Shown here piece by piece: positions 25,493 through 33,931 of a stretch of DNA of 51,128 nt. The stretch comes from an uncultured Eubacteriales bacterium (GTDB taxonomy: Bacteria > Bacillota > Clostridia > Oscillospirales > Acutalibacteraceae): assembly GCA_900316345.1 (NCBI GenBank), contig ONCR01000004.1, positions 1 through 51,128 of the forward strand, given 5' to 3'. Each line of letters opens with the position of its first letter. The first letter of the stretch is position 1. The notes beneath the pieces are model-generated. The model did not search any database, had not been told where the DNA came from, and saw nothing but the letters and a program-made list of their open reading frames with translations. Both the position numbers and the translations under genes were made by a program.

Positions 25493-25981
25493 ATGGAACA
25501 GTTACCTAAAAGAAAGCCTAATAGGTTAAAGAATTATGATTATTCTAAAAACGGCGCATATTTTATTACTTTATGCACCAAAGACAGAAAGCATATCTTG
25601 TCACAAATCACCGTAGGGACGAGCATTGCTCGTCCGCAGGAAATACATCTTACGGAAACAGGCGAAATCGTAGATAAATCAATAAGGGAAATTCCAAATC
25701 ATTATGAAGGCGTTTTTGTTGATAATTATGTTGTAATGCCCAATCATATTCACATGATAATCCGTATAGAAAGAAATGACGGACGAGCAATGCTCGTCCC
25801 TACGGTATCAAGGATTATACAACAGATGAAAGGCTATGCAACAAAACAAGCAGGTAAGCCGATTTGGCAAAACAAGGCATATGACCATATCATTCGGGAC
25901 GATTACGACTATATGACAAAATATCAGTACATTGATGATAACCCCGCAAAATGGCTTCTTAAACAGGATGAATACAATTGA
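25493..25981 (+). CDS. REP-associated tyrosine transposase (RAYT) 2
   Basis: A 162-residue Y1 transposase related to the one at 17.4 kb: RLKNYDYSKNGAYFITLCTKD at the N-terminus, the HUH motif in NYVVMPNHIHMII (about residues 79-91) and YIDDNPAKWLL at the C-terminus. It has its own pair of inverted GTAG-footed hairpins in frame (25613-25635 and 25781-25803), at the same protein positions as in RAYT 1 but of a different hairpin family. A third copy lies downstream at 26014. No ribosome site precedes the ATG. Confidence 0.88.
   Translation: MEQLPKRKPNRLKNYDYSKNGAYFITLCTKDRKHILSQITVGTSIARPQEIHLTETGEIVDKSIREIPNHYEGVFVDNYVVMPNHIHMIIRIERNDGRAMLVPTVSRIIQQMKGYATKQAGKPIWQNKAYDHIIRDDYDYMTKYQYIDDNPAKWLLKQDEYN
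25613..25635 (+). repeat. REP hairpin, family B, copy 1 (inside RAYT 2)
   Basis: GTAG foot followed by an 8-bp stem GGACGAGC/GCTCGTCC with ATT loop. It is in frame in the transposase gene. Confidence 0.8.
25781..25803 (-). repeat. REP hairpin, family B, copy 2 (inside RAYT 2)
   Basis: The same 8-bp stem with AAT loop and CTAC foot at 25800-25803, inverted relative to copy 1, also in frame. Confidence 0.8.
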
Positions 25982-26013
25982 AATAAACGCAATCTGATTG
26001 AACAAAGAATAAC

Positions 26014-26036
26014 GGACGAGCAATGCTCGTCCCTAC
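26014..26036 (-). repeat. REP hairpin, family B, copy 3 (downstream of RAYT 2)
   Basis: Identical stem and foot to copy 2, 33 bases after the transposase stop codon and not in a gene. Confidence 0.8.
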
Positions 26037-26063
26037 GATGATATTTTTCCTTTTATAACAGTT

Positions 26064-26098
26064 AAAATGAGTTAGAGAAATTTACTCTAACTCATTTT
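26064..26098. terminator. Bidirectional terminator
   Basis: A 14-bp stem (26064-26077 with 26085-26098) with A-rich left and T-rich right ends, between the RAYT 2 gene and the converging aminotransferase gene. Confidence 0.8.
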
Positions 26099-26132
26099 TC
26101 ATTTGCAAATTATAGTCCACTCGCGGTTGTTT

Positions 26133-26972
26133 TTATTTACACTGTTCTTCAAAATCGGCAACAAGCGCGTCCTGAATAGCTTTCAGCATTTTCGGGGCTT
26201 TGCCACCGACGGGCTTTCCGTCAACATGGGCAACCGGAATACAGAAGGAGCCCGTCGAATGAACTATGATTTCATCGGCATTCATAAGCTCGTTAAGGGT
26301 GTATTCCCTTTCCTCGGTTTTATAGCCGAGCTTTTCGGCAAAGGCAAGAAGTCTTATTCTCGCCGTGCCCGGAAGCACCTTATCGTCAAGCGGATGGGTT
26401 ATAACCGTACCGTCCTTAAAAATTGAAACGTTGGAATGGGCGCATTCAGTTACAATACCGTCCCTTACAAATATCGCCTCGCCGCAGCCCTTACGGTTGG
26501 CGGCGGTTGCGGCAAGAACGCTCGGTATAAGATTGAGCGTTTTTATATTGCAGTAATAAAAGCGCTTATCTTCAAAGGTAATAACGTCAACGGGCTTATA
26601 AGTATCCCTTACCGGCTCCGGCGTAAGCATAATGCAAAGATTGCCCTTAATTCCCTTTTCGTAAACGTGTTCCCTTATTCCGCTGCCCCTTGAGCATTGC
26701 ATATAGATAAACTGCTCCGGGCTGTCAACCTTAAGAACAAGCTCCTTTAACAGCGCTTCAAGCTCGCTTCGTTCAACAGGGATATTAATATCAAGAAGGC
26801 GCGCACTGTTGTAAAAACGGTTAAGGTGGGCGTCTATATCAAACACCTTATGGTTATGGGCATAGGTTGCGTCATAAATACCGTCGCCGTAATAAACAGC
26901 TCTGTCCGTTACGGGAATCTGCATTTCTTCAATCTCTGCAACGCTCCCGTTATAATAGCAAAGGTTTTTCAT
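26133..26972 (-). CDS. dat: Class IV aminotransferase, D-amino-acid-aminotransferase-like
   Basis: A 279-residue fold-type IV PLP enzyme. The N-terminus NGSVAEIEEMQIPVTDRAVYYGDGIYD, the PLP lysine in CNIKTLNLIPSVLAA (about residue 147), and GIVTECAHSNVSIFKDGTVITHP follow the Bacillus D-alanine aminotransferase layout closely. That enzyme interconverts D-alanine and D-glutamate for the cell wall. A branched-chain aminotransferase or aminodeoxychorismate lyase function is less likely given these matches. It starts directly after the stop of the alpha-galactosidase gene, so the two are co-transcribed. Confidence 0.85.
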   Translation of the reverse strand: MKNLCYYNGSVAEIEEMQIPVTDRAVYYGDGIYDATYAHNHKVFDIDAHLNRFYNSARLLDINIPVERSELEALLKELVLKVDSPEQFIYMQCSRGSGIREHVYEKGIKGNLCIMLTPEPVRDTYKPVDVITFEDKRFYYCNIKTLNLIPSVLAATAANRKGCGEAIFVRDGIVTECAHSNVSIFKDGTVITHPLDDKVLPGTARIRLLAFAEKLGYKTEEREYTLNELMNADEIIVHSTGSFCIPVAHVDGKPVGGKAPKMLKAIQDALVADFEEQCK

Positions 26973-28613
26973 TTAATACACCGTACCTGTTGTTATATCA
27001 AAGGCAAGAACGCTCGGCTTGCCGTTTTGTATGTAATCAATAAACACCTTATTATTCTCTTCAATAACGTTGACAACTCTGCTGTCGTCATCGCTTAATA
27101 CGTCCTTGAAAACCTCAAGTTGCTCTTCATTATACTTGGAAATATCGTCGCTCATAAACAGAACGCCACCGAAAAGCTTAATAAACTTAGCAAGCGTTTT
27201 TTGCTGTTCAAAGGTAAATTCAATGTTATCGCGGCGAAGAAGAAAAACGTCCGGGTCACAAAGGAAGGCTCTGCCGTTAAGGCAACGGCGGTAAATGCTG
27301 TTATGAATAGCGTTAGGGGTTGAAACATCCTCTCGGTGCATATTCCTGCGAAGGAGCTTATGCGGCCACCAAAGAGCCATATCGGGCCCTATACGCATAT
27401 ATTCAACCTTGCCGAAGCAGGGCATCTGCTGAACGCCGCAACCGAGAATTTCCTTATCGCCTACGCATTCGCGAAGAAGGTCAATGCTGTCATAGGCAAT
27501 CTCGCCCCTCGTTTTGCCGTGCATCGGTTTTACCGAAGCGGCATAGAGGAAATCAAGCTTTACAAGGTCAAAGCCCCATTCGTCAAGAACGGTTTTAAAA
27601 ACCTTTTTAATGTAATTTCTTGCACTCTCGTTATAAATGTCAAGCGCATAAAAGCCGCCCCAGTTATGGCCTACGGGAACCGGCTTTCCCTTTTCATCCT
27701 TAATAAGCCAATCCTTATGTTCCTTAGCAAGAACGGAGCCCTTCTGCGCTCCGAAGGGCGCAAGCCAGATTCCGGCCTTGAAGCCCTGCTTATGGATAGC
27801 GTCGGCAATCGGCTTCATACCGTTGGGGAATTTCTTTTCGTCAACGATAAGCCAGTCGCCCACCTTGGCTTCATAGCCGTCGTCAACCTGATAAGTATTA
27901 ACGTATTCCTTTTGCGATGAAAGCGAATTAAGGTCGCGCAGGATTATTTTTTCGCTTATATCCTGATAGTAATTATACCACGAAGTATAACCCTTAATTT
28001 TGTTAAGGGTAAGGGGCTTAACGCCCATCTCTTTAAAGTATTCGTCAAAAACCTCGTCATATTCGCCGCCCGTAATGAATAGATTTAAAATCTCATACGG
28101 TTCGGTAATTGTTATGCCGTCAAGGTCCTTTGAAAAGCGCATAGTATTGTTATGCATATCGGCATAAATCAGCGTATAACCCGTTCTGTCGGTCAGCGAA
28201 CCGAAAAGGTCAATGGTATTTCCGTTTCTTACGTACGCAAAGCCGTGGGAATGGAACTGTCCCTTCTTTCGGTCGTTATGAATAAAGGTGTAATCACCTA
28301 CGTACTTCATACCGTACATTTTGCCGTAGGGACTTTTGCCGATGGTATTGAGGTCCGACACGGTTTCATCAATAGTGAATTCCTTAGTATCAGTCCAGGA
28401 CTGAAAACCGTTTGCAAAAAACTTTGACGTTGGGTAAAACTTATAATCAAGCTGAACGTAAAATTCCATAATCTTTATGGGATTAACCGGAGTAAGAACA
28501 ACTTTAAGAGAGTTGATGTTTTCCGTCATCTCAAACGTAAAATCCTCATTAGGCTTATTGGCAAGCTTGGTTTTGCCGCCTACCGAATATTTGAAATAAT
28601 ACTTGTAGTGCAT
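26973..28613 (-). CDS. Glycoside hydrolase family 36 alpha-galactosidase-like enzyme
   Basis: A 546-residue GH36 enzyme with no signal peptide. Barrel motifs are YQVDDGYEAKVGDW, GFKAGIWLAPFGAQ and the nucleophile Asp of LVKLDFLYAAS (about residue 344); the acid/base is probably the second Asp in FLCDPDVFLLR (about residue 455). It is shorter than long GH36 alpha-galactosidases and lacks most of the N-terminal sandwich. Probable substrate is alpha-galactoside such as raffinose or melibiose taken up by the cell. It is followed directly by the aminotransferase gene. Confidence 0.87.
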   Translation of the reverse strand: MHYKYYFKYSVGGKTKLANKPNEDFTFEMTENINSLKVVLTPVNPIKIMEFYVQLDYKFYPTSKFFANGFQSWTDTKEFTIDETVSDLNTIGKSPYGKMYGMKYVGDYTFIHNDRKKGQFHSHGFAYVRNGNTIDLFGSLTDRTGYTLIYADMHNNTMRFSKDLDGITITEPYEILNLFITGGEYDEVFDEYFKEMGVKPLTLNKIKGYTSWYNYYQDISEKIILRDLNSLSSQKEYVNTYQVDDGYEAKVGDWLIVDEKKFPNGMKPIADAIHKQGFKAGIWLAPFGAQKGSVLAKEHKDWLIKDEKGKPVPVGHNWGGFYALDIYNESARNYIKKVFKTVLDEWGFDLVKLDFLYAASVKPMHGKTRGEIAYDSIDLLRECVGDKEILGCGVQQMPCFGKVEYMRIGPDMALWWPHKLLRRNMHREDVSTPNAIHNSIYRRCLNGRAFLCDPDVFLLRRDNIEFTFEQQKTLAKFIKLFGGVLFMSDDISKYNEEQLEVFKDVLSDDDSRVVNVIEENNKVFIDYIQNGKPSVLAFDITTGTVY

Positions 28614-28626
28614 AGCTTTTCTCCAT

Positions 28627-28663
28627 AAAAATAAGGTTACATATGAATATATGCAACCTTATT
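28627..28663 (-). terminator. Terminator of the left amino acid ABC operon
   Basis: On the minus strand a 15-bp stem with one G-U pair (28663-28649 with 28644-28630) and a 4-base loop is followed by TTTTATGG. It separates the ABC transporter genes from the GH36 gene. Confidence 0.75.
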
Positions 28664-28674
28664 ATACATATTCT

Positions 28675-29433
28675 TTAAAACTTTTCAAGAGAATTAGCTA
28701 AAAAAGATTTTGTTTTTTCGCTCTGCGGATTTTCAAAAACCTGCTGCGGCGTTCCCGCTTCAACAACAACTCCGTCAGCCATAAAAATCACCTTGTCGGA
28801 AACGTTCTTTGCAAACTCCATTTCGTGGGTTACGACTATCATTGTGCTTCCGCTTTCCTTAAGGGATTTAATAACCCTTAAAACCTCGCCTGTAAGCTCG
28901 GGGTCGAGCGCGGAGGTGGGCTCGTCAAAACATAGAATATCGGGCTCCATCATAAGAGCGCGCGCAATTGCAACCCTTTGCTGCTGGCCGCCCGAAAGCT
29001 GGCAGGGATAGTAATCCGCCTTATCCGAAAGATTTATCCTTTCAAGCAATTTTCTCGCCTTTTTATCAAGCTCCTCTTTTGCAGCAAGCTTATCAAGCAG
29101 CGGTGCAAGCATTAAATTCTGCATAACCGAGTATTGGGGAAACAGGTTAAACTGCTGAAAAACAAGCCCGAAATGAAGGCGCTTTGAGCGAAGCTCCTTT
29201 TCCTTGAGCTTTTTATCCTTTTCGCCGTCATAGATGGTTTCGCCGTTTACGGTTATTGTTCCTATCTGGGCGAATTCAAGGAAATTAATACAGCGAAGAA
29301 GCGTCGTTTTTCCCGAACCGGAGGAGCCGATAATTGAAAGCACCTCGCCCTTTTCAAGCTCAAAATCTATTCCCTTAAGAACCTCGGAGCTGCCGAAGCT
29401 TTTATGAATATTTTTAACGGTCAATAATGCCAT
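28675..29433 (-). CDS. Polar amino acid ABC transporter ATPase (GlnQ type)
   Basis: A 252-residue ATPase of the PAAT family. Walker [10 protein letters not shown] (about residues 36-44), [13 protein letters not shown], signature LSGGQQQR (about 145) and Walker [14 protein letters not shown] are clear, followed by VVTHEM. It overlaps nothing but starts 2 bases after the permease gene. It powers uptake by the adjacent permease and binding protein. A near copy of this system faces it at 31.2-33.6 kb. Confidence 0.93.
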   Translation of the reverse strand: MALLTVKNIHKSFGSSEVLKGIDFELEKGEVLSIIGSSGSGKTTLLRCINFLEFAQIGTITVNGETIYDGEKDKKLKEKELRSKRLHFGLVFQQFNLFPQYSVMQNLMLAPLLDKLAAKEELDKKARKLLERINLSDKADYYPCQLSGGQQQRVAIARALMMEPDILCFDEPTSALDPELTGEVLRVIKSLKESGSTMIVVTHEMEFAKNVSDKVIFMADGVVVEAGTPQQVFENPQSEKTKSFLANSLEKF

Positions 29434-29435
29434 AA

Positions 29436-30080
29436 TTAACTCCTGTAATAATCAAGTTTCTTTTCAATTCTTCCGAAAATAACGGTTAATATTCCGTTAA
29501 ACAGAAGGAAGAATACGCCCGTATAAAACAGCGGCCAAATAAGCCCGCGCGCCGTAAAACGGTCCGCCATCATAATAACCTCCGAAACGGCGATAACGCG
29601 CGCAAGCGAGGTATCCTTAACAAGGGTAATTATCTCATTGCTCATAGGCGGCACTATTTTCTTTATAACCTGCATAAGGGTAATTCTGAAAAATATCTGG
29701 CTCTTAGTCATTCCAAGCACCATTCCCGCCTCATGCTGACCTACGGGGACGCTTTCAATTCCGCCCCTGTAGATTTCGGAAAAATACGCCGCATAGTTAA
29801 TTACAAACGCAACAAGCGCCGCCGTAAAACGCGTTTTCATAGGCGAATTGAAAACAATTCCGGGAACGTAAAAAACTATGAAAAGCTGAAGCATAAGCGG
29901 CGTTCCCCTGATAATCCAGACAAAGGTTTTTGAAAGCCACTTAAGCGGAGGAAATTTTGACATTGAGCAAAAGCTTACCAAAAGCCCGAGGGGAAGCGCA
30001 AAAATCAGCGTAAGGCCGAAAAGCCTTATATTCTCCCAAAAGCCTTTTAAAAGCTCAAAGGTTATTGTTGAAAAATCCAT
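29436..30080 (-). CDS. Polar amino acid ABC transporter permease
   Basis: A 214-residue permease of the His/Glu/Gln/Arg/opine (HEQR) family with about five membrane segments. The family motif [15 protein letters not shown] (about residues 54-68) and the EAA loop [24 protein letters not shown] (about 118-141) are present. TTCTCC (GGAGAA on the gene strand) precedes the ATG. One permease gene only, so it probably works as a homodimer. Confidence 0.92.
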   Translation of the reverse strand: MDFSTITFELLKGFWENIRLFGLTLIFALPLGLLVSFCSMSKFPPLKWLSKTFVWIIRGTPLMLQLFIVFYVPGIVFNSPMKTRFTAALVAFVINYAAYFSEIYRGGIESVPVGQHEAGMVLGMTKSQIFFRITLMQVIKKIVPPMSNEIITLVKDTSLARVIAVSEVIMMADRFTARGLIWPLFYTGVFFLLFNGILTVIFGRIEKKLDYYRS

Positions 30081-30141
30081 TTTATTCTCCTGCTAAAAAC
30101 AGCAGGCAGATTTCTCCGCCTGCCGATAAATTATTTTGCTT

Positions 30142-31011
30142 TTATGCAAGCTGTTCGCCGAGGTTATACTTTTCGGCAATTTTCTGAAGAGTTCCGTCAG
30201 CCTTAAGCTCGTCAATAGCTTTGTTAACAACCTCGGTAATATCACTGCCCTTACGGAAAGCAATACCGTACTGCTCGTCGGCAAATGACTTTTCAACGAT
30301 TGCAAGGTCTTCATAGCTTGAGCCTTCACCGAGGGAGCCGATACCCGTTACATAGTCGATTACGGCAGCGTCGGCTGTTCCCGATTTAACCTCCATAAGC
30401 GCTGTTTTCATATCCTGAACAGCAACATATTCGGCTTTTCCGAAGAAGTCCGCATAATCTTCAGACTGAACGATTTCTTCACCGTAGGATTCCTTTTCCG
30501 CAACAACGGTTTTGCCGTCAAGAGCGCCTGCAGTTGCGAACGAAGCCGCATTTTCTTTTTTACAGATAATAACCTGTTTATTGTTCATATAAGGATTGGA
30601 AATCGACATTGCCTCCTGTCTTTCGGGAGTTATCGTAAGGCCGTTCCAGATACAGTCAATGTTTTTTGCGCTGAGCTCTGTTTCCTTTGCTTCCCATGAA
30701 ATCTCCTGGAACTTGGGTTCAACGCCGAGCTTTTCGCAAACTGCCTTGCCGAATTCAACCTCAAAGCCTGTAAGCTCATTATTTTCATCATAATAATCCA
30801 TAGGCTCAAAAATTGTTATACCGATTACAAGGCTTCCCTTATCCTTAACATATGCAAGGTCGGAATCGGCGGCAGCAGCCGCGGCGCTTTCGCCCTCTGC
30901 AGGTGCCGGTGAAGAAGCGTTATCGGTCTTTTTGCCCGAGCAGGCAACGAAGATAACAGCAACCATTACAATTGAAAGAAGTACCGCTAAAAGCTTTTTA
31001 ATGTTTTTCAT
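30142..31011 (-). CDS. Polar amino acid-binding lipoprotein
   Basis: A 289-residue family 3 substrate-binding protein. The signal peptide ends with the lipobox FVACSGKK (Cys about residue 24), and an Ala/Ser-rich linker follows. Binding-domain features: IGITIFEPMDYYDENNELTGFEVEFGKA, ISWEAKETELSAKNIDCIWNGLTITPER and the C-terminal GTLQKIAEKYNL. The ligand is a polar amino acid; which one is not visible. Its first 30 residues closely resemble those of the divergent binding protein at 31.3 kb. Confidence 0.92.
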   Translation of the reverse strand: MKNIKKLLAVLLSIVMVAVIFVACSGKKTDNASSPAPAEGESAAAAAADSDLAYVKDKGSLVIGITIFEPMDYYDENNELTGFEVEFGKAVCEKLGVEPKFQEISWEAKETELSAKNIDCIWNGLTITPERQEAMSISNPYMNNKQVIICKKENAASFATAGALDGKTVVAEKESYGEEIVQSEDYADFFGKAEYVAVQDMKTALMEVKSGTADAAVIDYVTGIGSLGEGSSYEDLAIVEKSFADEQYGIAFRKGSDITEVVNKAIDELKADGTLQKIAEKYNLGEQLA

Positions 31012-31047
31012 AATTTCGTCCTCTCTTTAATTTTTTAAGGTGAGCCC

Positions 31048-31076
31048 ATTATACTTTATTTCTTTAGCAAAGTAAA
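31048..31076 (-). promoter_or_regulatory. Promoter of the left amino acid ABC operon
   Basis: On the minus strand TTTACT (31071-31076), 17-base spacer and TATAAT (31048-31053), about 37 bases before the start codon. Confidence 0.65.
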
Positions 31077-31165
31077 GCGTTAATTCTTTAAATTGTTAAA
31101 TTGCACAAAAAAACGTTTTCCGTTAATGCATAATTATGAATTTTGTGGTAAAATAGAAATTAGTA

Positions 31166-31194
31166 TTGACTTTGTATAATTAATGTGATATTGT
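31166..31194 (+). promoter_or_regulatory. Promoter of the right amino acid ABC operon
   Basis: TTGACT (31166-31171), 17-base spacer and TATTGT (31189-31194). A TATAAT at 31175-31180 lacks a good -35 element. The leader before the start codon would be about 55 bases. Confidence 0.45.
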
Positions 31195-31256
31195 ATGTTC
31201 ATACAAAAACAATGTATAAAAATTCGTTTTCAATAAATATTAAGGAGGAAATGAAA

Positions 31257-32075
31257 ATGAAAAACATGAAAAAAATCATTGCAATTATTGCAGCTATTGC
31301 AGTTATCTGCGCTGTATTCGTTGCCTGCTCGGGCAAAAAGACTGACGAAAAGTCTAACGCAAATTCTGCAAACAACGCTTCAGTATCCGAAAAGGCAGAC
31401 GAAGAAGCAACAGGCGGCAAGCTTGTTATGGCTACAAACGCCGAATTCCCGCCGTATGAATTCCACGAAGGCGATTCAATAGTAGGTATCGACGCTGAAA
31501 TCGCAGCTGCTATAGCCGAAAAGCTCGGCATGGAGCTTCAGATTGAAGACGTTTCGTTCGATTCCATCATCCCCGGCGTTCAGGCTAAGAAATACGATAT
31601 GGGTATGGCCGGTATGACCGTTAACGAGGACCGTCTTAAGGACGTTGACTTCTCTGATTCATATGCAACAGGCGTTCAGGTTGTTATTGTTAAAGAAGGC
31701 AGCGATATTGCAACCGTTGACGATGTAGCAGGCAAGAAGATTGGCGTTCAGACCTCAACAACAGGCGACATCTATGCTACAGACGATTTCGGCGATGAAA
31801 ACATTACCCGTTACGATAACGGCGCTGTTGCTGTTCAGGCTCTTATTTCCGGCAAGGTTGACTGCGTTATTATTGATAACGAGCCTGCAAAGAGCTACGT
31901 AGCAGCTAACGAAGGCCTTAAGATTCTTGATACCGAATATGTAGAAGAGCAGTACGCTATCTGCTTCAACAAGGAAAACACAGAGCTTAAGGATAAGGTT
32001 AACGGCGCTCTTAAAGAGCTCATCGCTGACGGCACTGTTCAGAAAATCGTTGATAAATACATCAACGCTGACTAA
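31257..32075 (+). CDS. Polar amino acid-binding lipoprotein (right operon)
   Basis: A 272-residue family 3 binding protein. The lipobox is FVACSGKK (Cys about residue 23). Key features: MATNAEFPPYEFHEGDSIVGIDAEIAAAIAEKLG, DMGMAGMTVNEDRLKDVDFSD, and the closing DGTVQKIVDKYI. I take the ATG at 31257, 8 bases after AAGGAGG; earlier starts would add a non-signal extension. Paired with the permease and ATPase genes downstream; a hairpin after the stop probably makes this protein more abundant than its partners. Confidence 0.93.
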   Translation: MKNMKKIIAIIAAIAVICAVFVACSGKKTDEKSNANSANNASVSEKADEEATGGKLVMATNAEFPPYEFHEGDSIVGIDAEIAAAIAEKLGMELQIEDVSFDSIIPGVQAKKYDMGMAGMTVNEDRLKDVDFSDSYATGVQVVIVKEGSDIATVDDVAGKKIGVQTSTTGDIYATDDFGDENITRYDNGAVAVQALISGKVDCVIIDNEPAKSYVAANEGLKILDTEYVEEQYAICFNKENTELKDKVNGALKELIADGTVQKIVDKYINAD

Positions 32076-32092
32076 TAAAAATACAATAGATT

Positions 32093-32113
32093 AGGGCGGA
32101 ACAGCTCCGCCCT
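32093..32113 (+). other. Intercistronic hairpin between binding protein and permease genes
   Basis: An 8-bp GC-rich stem (32093-32100 with 32106-32113) followed by GATTTTATG. It is a weak terminator or 3' stabilising stem that would lower downstream expression relative to the binding protein. Confidence 0.6.
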
Positions 32114-32140
32114 GATTTTATGTTTTTAAAGGAAGCACCT

Positions 32141-32875
32141 ATGAATACATTTACCCTTTCAATCGTTGAGGATTTTAAAAGAATTATTATTGAGGATAAC
32201 CGCTATCTTAAGCTGATTGACGGTTTTTTTAACACGCTTAAAATCACCTTCGGCGCGCTTGTTATCGGCGTTGTAATCGGCATTATAGTTGCTGCGGTAA
32301 GAACCTCATTTGATAAAAACCGCGAAAGCATGAAGCTGCACGGCGGTGTCGGCTACTACATTCTCGGATTTTTCAATTTTATTTGTAAAATCTATTTAAC
32401 TATTATAAGAGGAACGCCCGTTGTTGTTCAGCTTATGATTATATATTTCGTTATTCTTCAATCGGTAACAAACGGCGTTATAGTCGGAATAGTTGCCTTC
32501 GGTATAAACTCCGGCGCGTACGTTGCCGAAATATTCAGGGCAGGCATTATGTCCGTTGACGAGGGGCAGTTTGAAGCAGGGCGAAGCCTCGGCTTCAACT
32601 ATCTTCAAACGATGAAATCAATAGTAATTCCCCAGATGTTCAAGGCCGTGCTCCCTACCCTTTTAAACGAATTTATCGCGCTTCTTAAGGAAACCTCGGT
32701 TGCAGGTTACGTAGGCGTTATGGACCTTACAAAATCGGGCAACGTTATTGCGGGAAGAACGTTTAACTACGTTATTCCGCTTGCTATAGTTGCGCTTGTT
32801 TACCTTGCGGTTGTAATGCTTCTTACCTCCATCGTAGGCAAGATTGAAAGGAGGCTTCGCAAGAGTGACAGATAA
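32141..32875 (+). CDS. Polar amino acid ABC transporter permease (right operon)
   Basis: A 244-residue HEQR-family permease with about five membrane segments. [15 protein letters not shown] (about residues 90-104) and the EAA loop [24 protein letters not shown] (about 143-166) identify it. A loop between the first two membrane segments contains a hydrophilic insert ([16 protein letters not shown]) that is absent from the left-operon permease. The ATG at 32141 has AAGGAA 7 bases upstream. It overlaps the ATPase gene by 11 bases. Confidence 0.92.
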   Translation: MNTFTLSIVEDFKRIIIEDNRYLKLIDGFFNTLKITFGALVIGVVIGIIVAAVRTSFDKNRESMKLHGGVGYYILGFFNFICKIYLTIIRGTPVVVQLMIIYFVILQSVTNGVIVGIVAFGINSGAYVAEIFRAGIMSVDEGQFEAGRSLGFNYLQTMKSIVIPQMFKAVLPTLLNEFIALLKETSVAGYVGVMDLTKSGNVIAGRTFNYVIPLAIVALVYLAVVMLLTSIVGKIERRLRKSDR

Positions 32876-33611
32876 CAATGTTTTAATTGAAGTTAAAGAT
32901 TTAAAGAAGCACTATATTGGCGGTACCGTTAAGGCGCTTAACGGAATTACAACGGAAATTAAAAAGGGCGAGGTTGTTGTTATAGTAGGCCCCTCAGGCT
33001 CGGGAAAATCGACCTTCCTTCGTTCGCTTAATCTTCTTGAAATACCGACAAGCGGTCAGATTATTTTTGAAGGAACCGATATAACCGCAAAAAACGTTAA
33101 TATTAATCTTCACCGCCAGAGAATGGGAATGGTTTTCCAGCATTTCAACCTTTTCCCGAATATGACTATTTTGAAAAACCTTACAATAGCCCCGATAAAG
33201 CTTCTAAAAAAGAGCAAGGAGGAAGCTGACGCAAAGGCTATGGAGCTGCTCGGCAAAGTAGGCCTTGCCGACAGGGCGGATTCCTACCCAAGCCAGCTTT
33301 CAGGCGGGCAGAAGCAGAGGGTTGCAATAGTCCGCGCGCTTTGCATGGAGCCCGACGTTATGCTTTTTGACGAGCCTACTTCAGCGCTTGACCCCGAAAT
33401 GGTAGGCGAAGTGCTTCAGGTTATGAAGGACCTTGCAAACGACGGTATGACAATGGTTGTTGTTACTCACGAAATGGGCTTTGCCAAGGAAGTGGGAACG
33501 CGGGTTATCTTTATGGCTGACGGTAAAATACTTGAAGAGAACACGCCTGAGGAATTCTTCTCAAATCCGCAAAACCCGAGGCTTATTGATTTCCTTTCAA
33601 AAGTATTATAA
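32865..33611 (+). CDS. Polar amino acid ABC transporter ATPase (right operon)
   Basis: A 248-residue PAAT-family ATPase: Walker [37 protein letters not shown], Walker [14 protein letters not shown] and [13 protein letters not shown]. The GTG at 32865 is chosen because GGAGG lies 10 bases upstream and an earlier TTG would overlap the permease further. A clear terminator follows. Together with the two preceding genes it makes a complete second transporter. Confidence 0.93.
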   Translation: MTDNNVLIEVKDLKKHYIGGTVKALNGITTEIKKGEVVVIVGPSGSGKSTFLRSLNLLEIPTSGQIIFEGTDITAKNVNINLHRQRMGMVFQHFNLFPNMTILKNLTIAPIKLLKKSKEEADAKAMELLGKVGLADRADSYPSQLSGGQKQRVAIVRALCMEPDVMLFDEPTSALDPEMVGEVLQVMKDLANDGMTMVVVTHEMGFAKEVGTRVIFMADGKILEENTPEEFFSNPQNPRLIDFLSKVL

Positions 33612-33616
33612 AAGCA

Positions 33617-33646
33617 AAACCGATGACGAATGTCATCGGTTTTTTT
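33617..33646 (+). terminator. Terminator of the right amino acid ABC operon
   Basis: An 11-bp stem (33617-33627 with 33632-33642), 4-base loop and a run of T's to 33646. Confidence 0.9.
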
Positions 33647-33694
33647 ATAAATAGGGATTTGCAGGGGTCATCAGGTTAATGGGAGCTCGAGTTC

Positions 33695-33720
33695 GTAGGG
33701 GACGACGACCCCGGCGTCCC
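33695..33720 (+). repeat. REP hairpin, family A, copy 3
   Basis: GTAG foot at 33695-33698, stem GGGACG/CGTCCC and a loop reading CCGGGGTCGT on the other strand, one change from the RAYT 1 copies. It lies outside any gene. Confidence 0.75.
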
Positions 33721-33862
33721 GCGCGCTGCGAGCCCTTGTCAGTTGATTGAGCGAAGCGAGATACCATCAACAAAGCGCGTTTACGCGCTTTGTTGCCAAA
33801 ACAAACGTTGTTTTTATAATGGTGTATCAGAAACGACAATATACGATTGGCGAGGTTTCAAC

Positions 33863-33887
33863 GGGGCGCCGAGTCGTCGCCCCCTAC
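33863..33887 (-). repeat. REP hairpin, family A, copy 4
   Basis: Stem GGGGCG/CGCCCC, loop CCGAGTCGT (one base shorter than copies 1 and 2) and CTAC foot at 33884-33887, inverted relative to copy 3. Confidence 0.75.
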
Positions 33888-33931
33888 GGCTCCGTTCCGG
33901 TTGCCCATCATCCCGACAAATACTGATTTAA

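Larger units (their letters stand above)
33647..33931. repeat. Non-coding REP-pair region (REPIN-like)
   Basis: No gene is seen between the terminator and the symporter gene end. The stretch holds two inverted family A hairpins 193 bases apart end to end, and between them a perfect 12-bp hairpin (33768-33779 with 33784-33795) plus a competing GTTGAT/ATCAAC pair. The spacing nearly equals that of the hairpin pairs inside the two RAYT genes, but the transposase sequence is missing. It may be a mobilised REPIN or a RAYT remnant. Confidence 0.6.

Noticed and set aside
33743-33931. Plus-strand frame of 62 codons in the REP-pair region
   Set aside because: It crosses hairpins and one REP copy, has no ribosome site and no similarity to the RAYT proteins.
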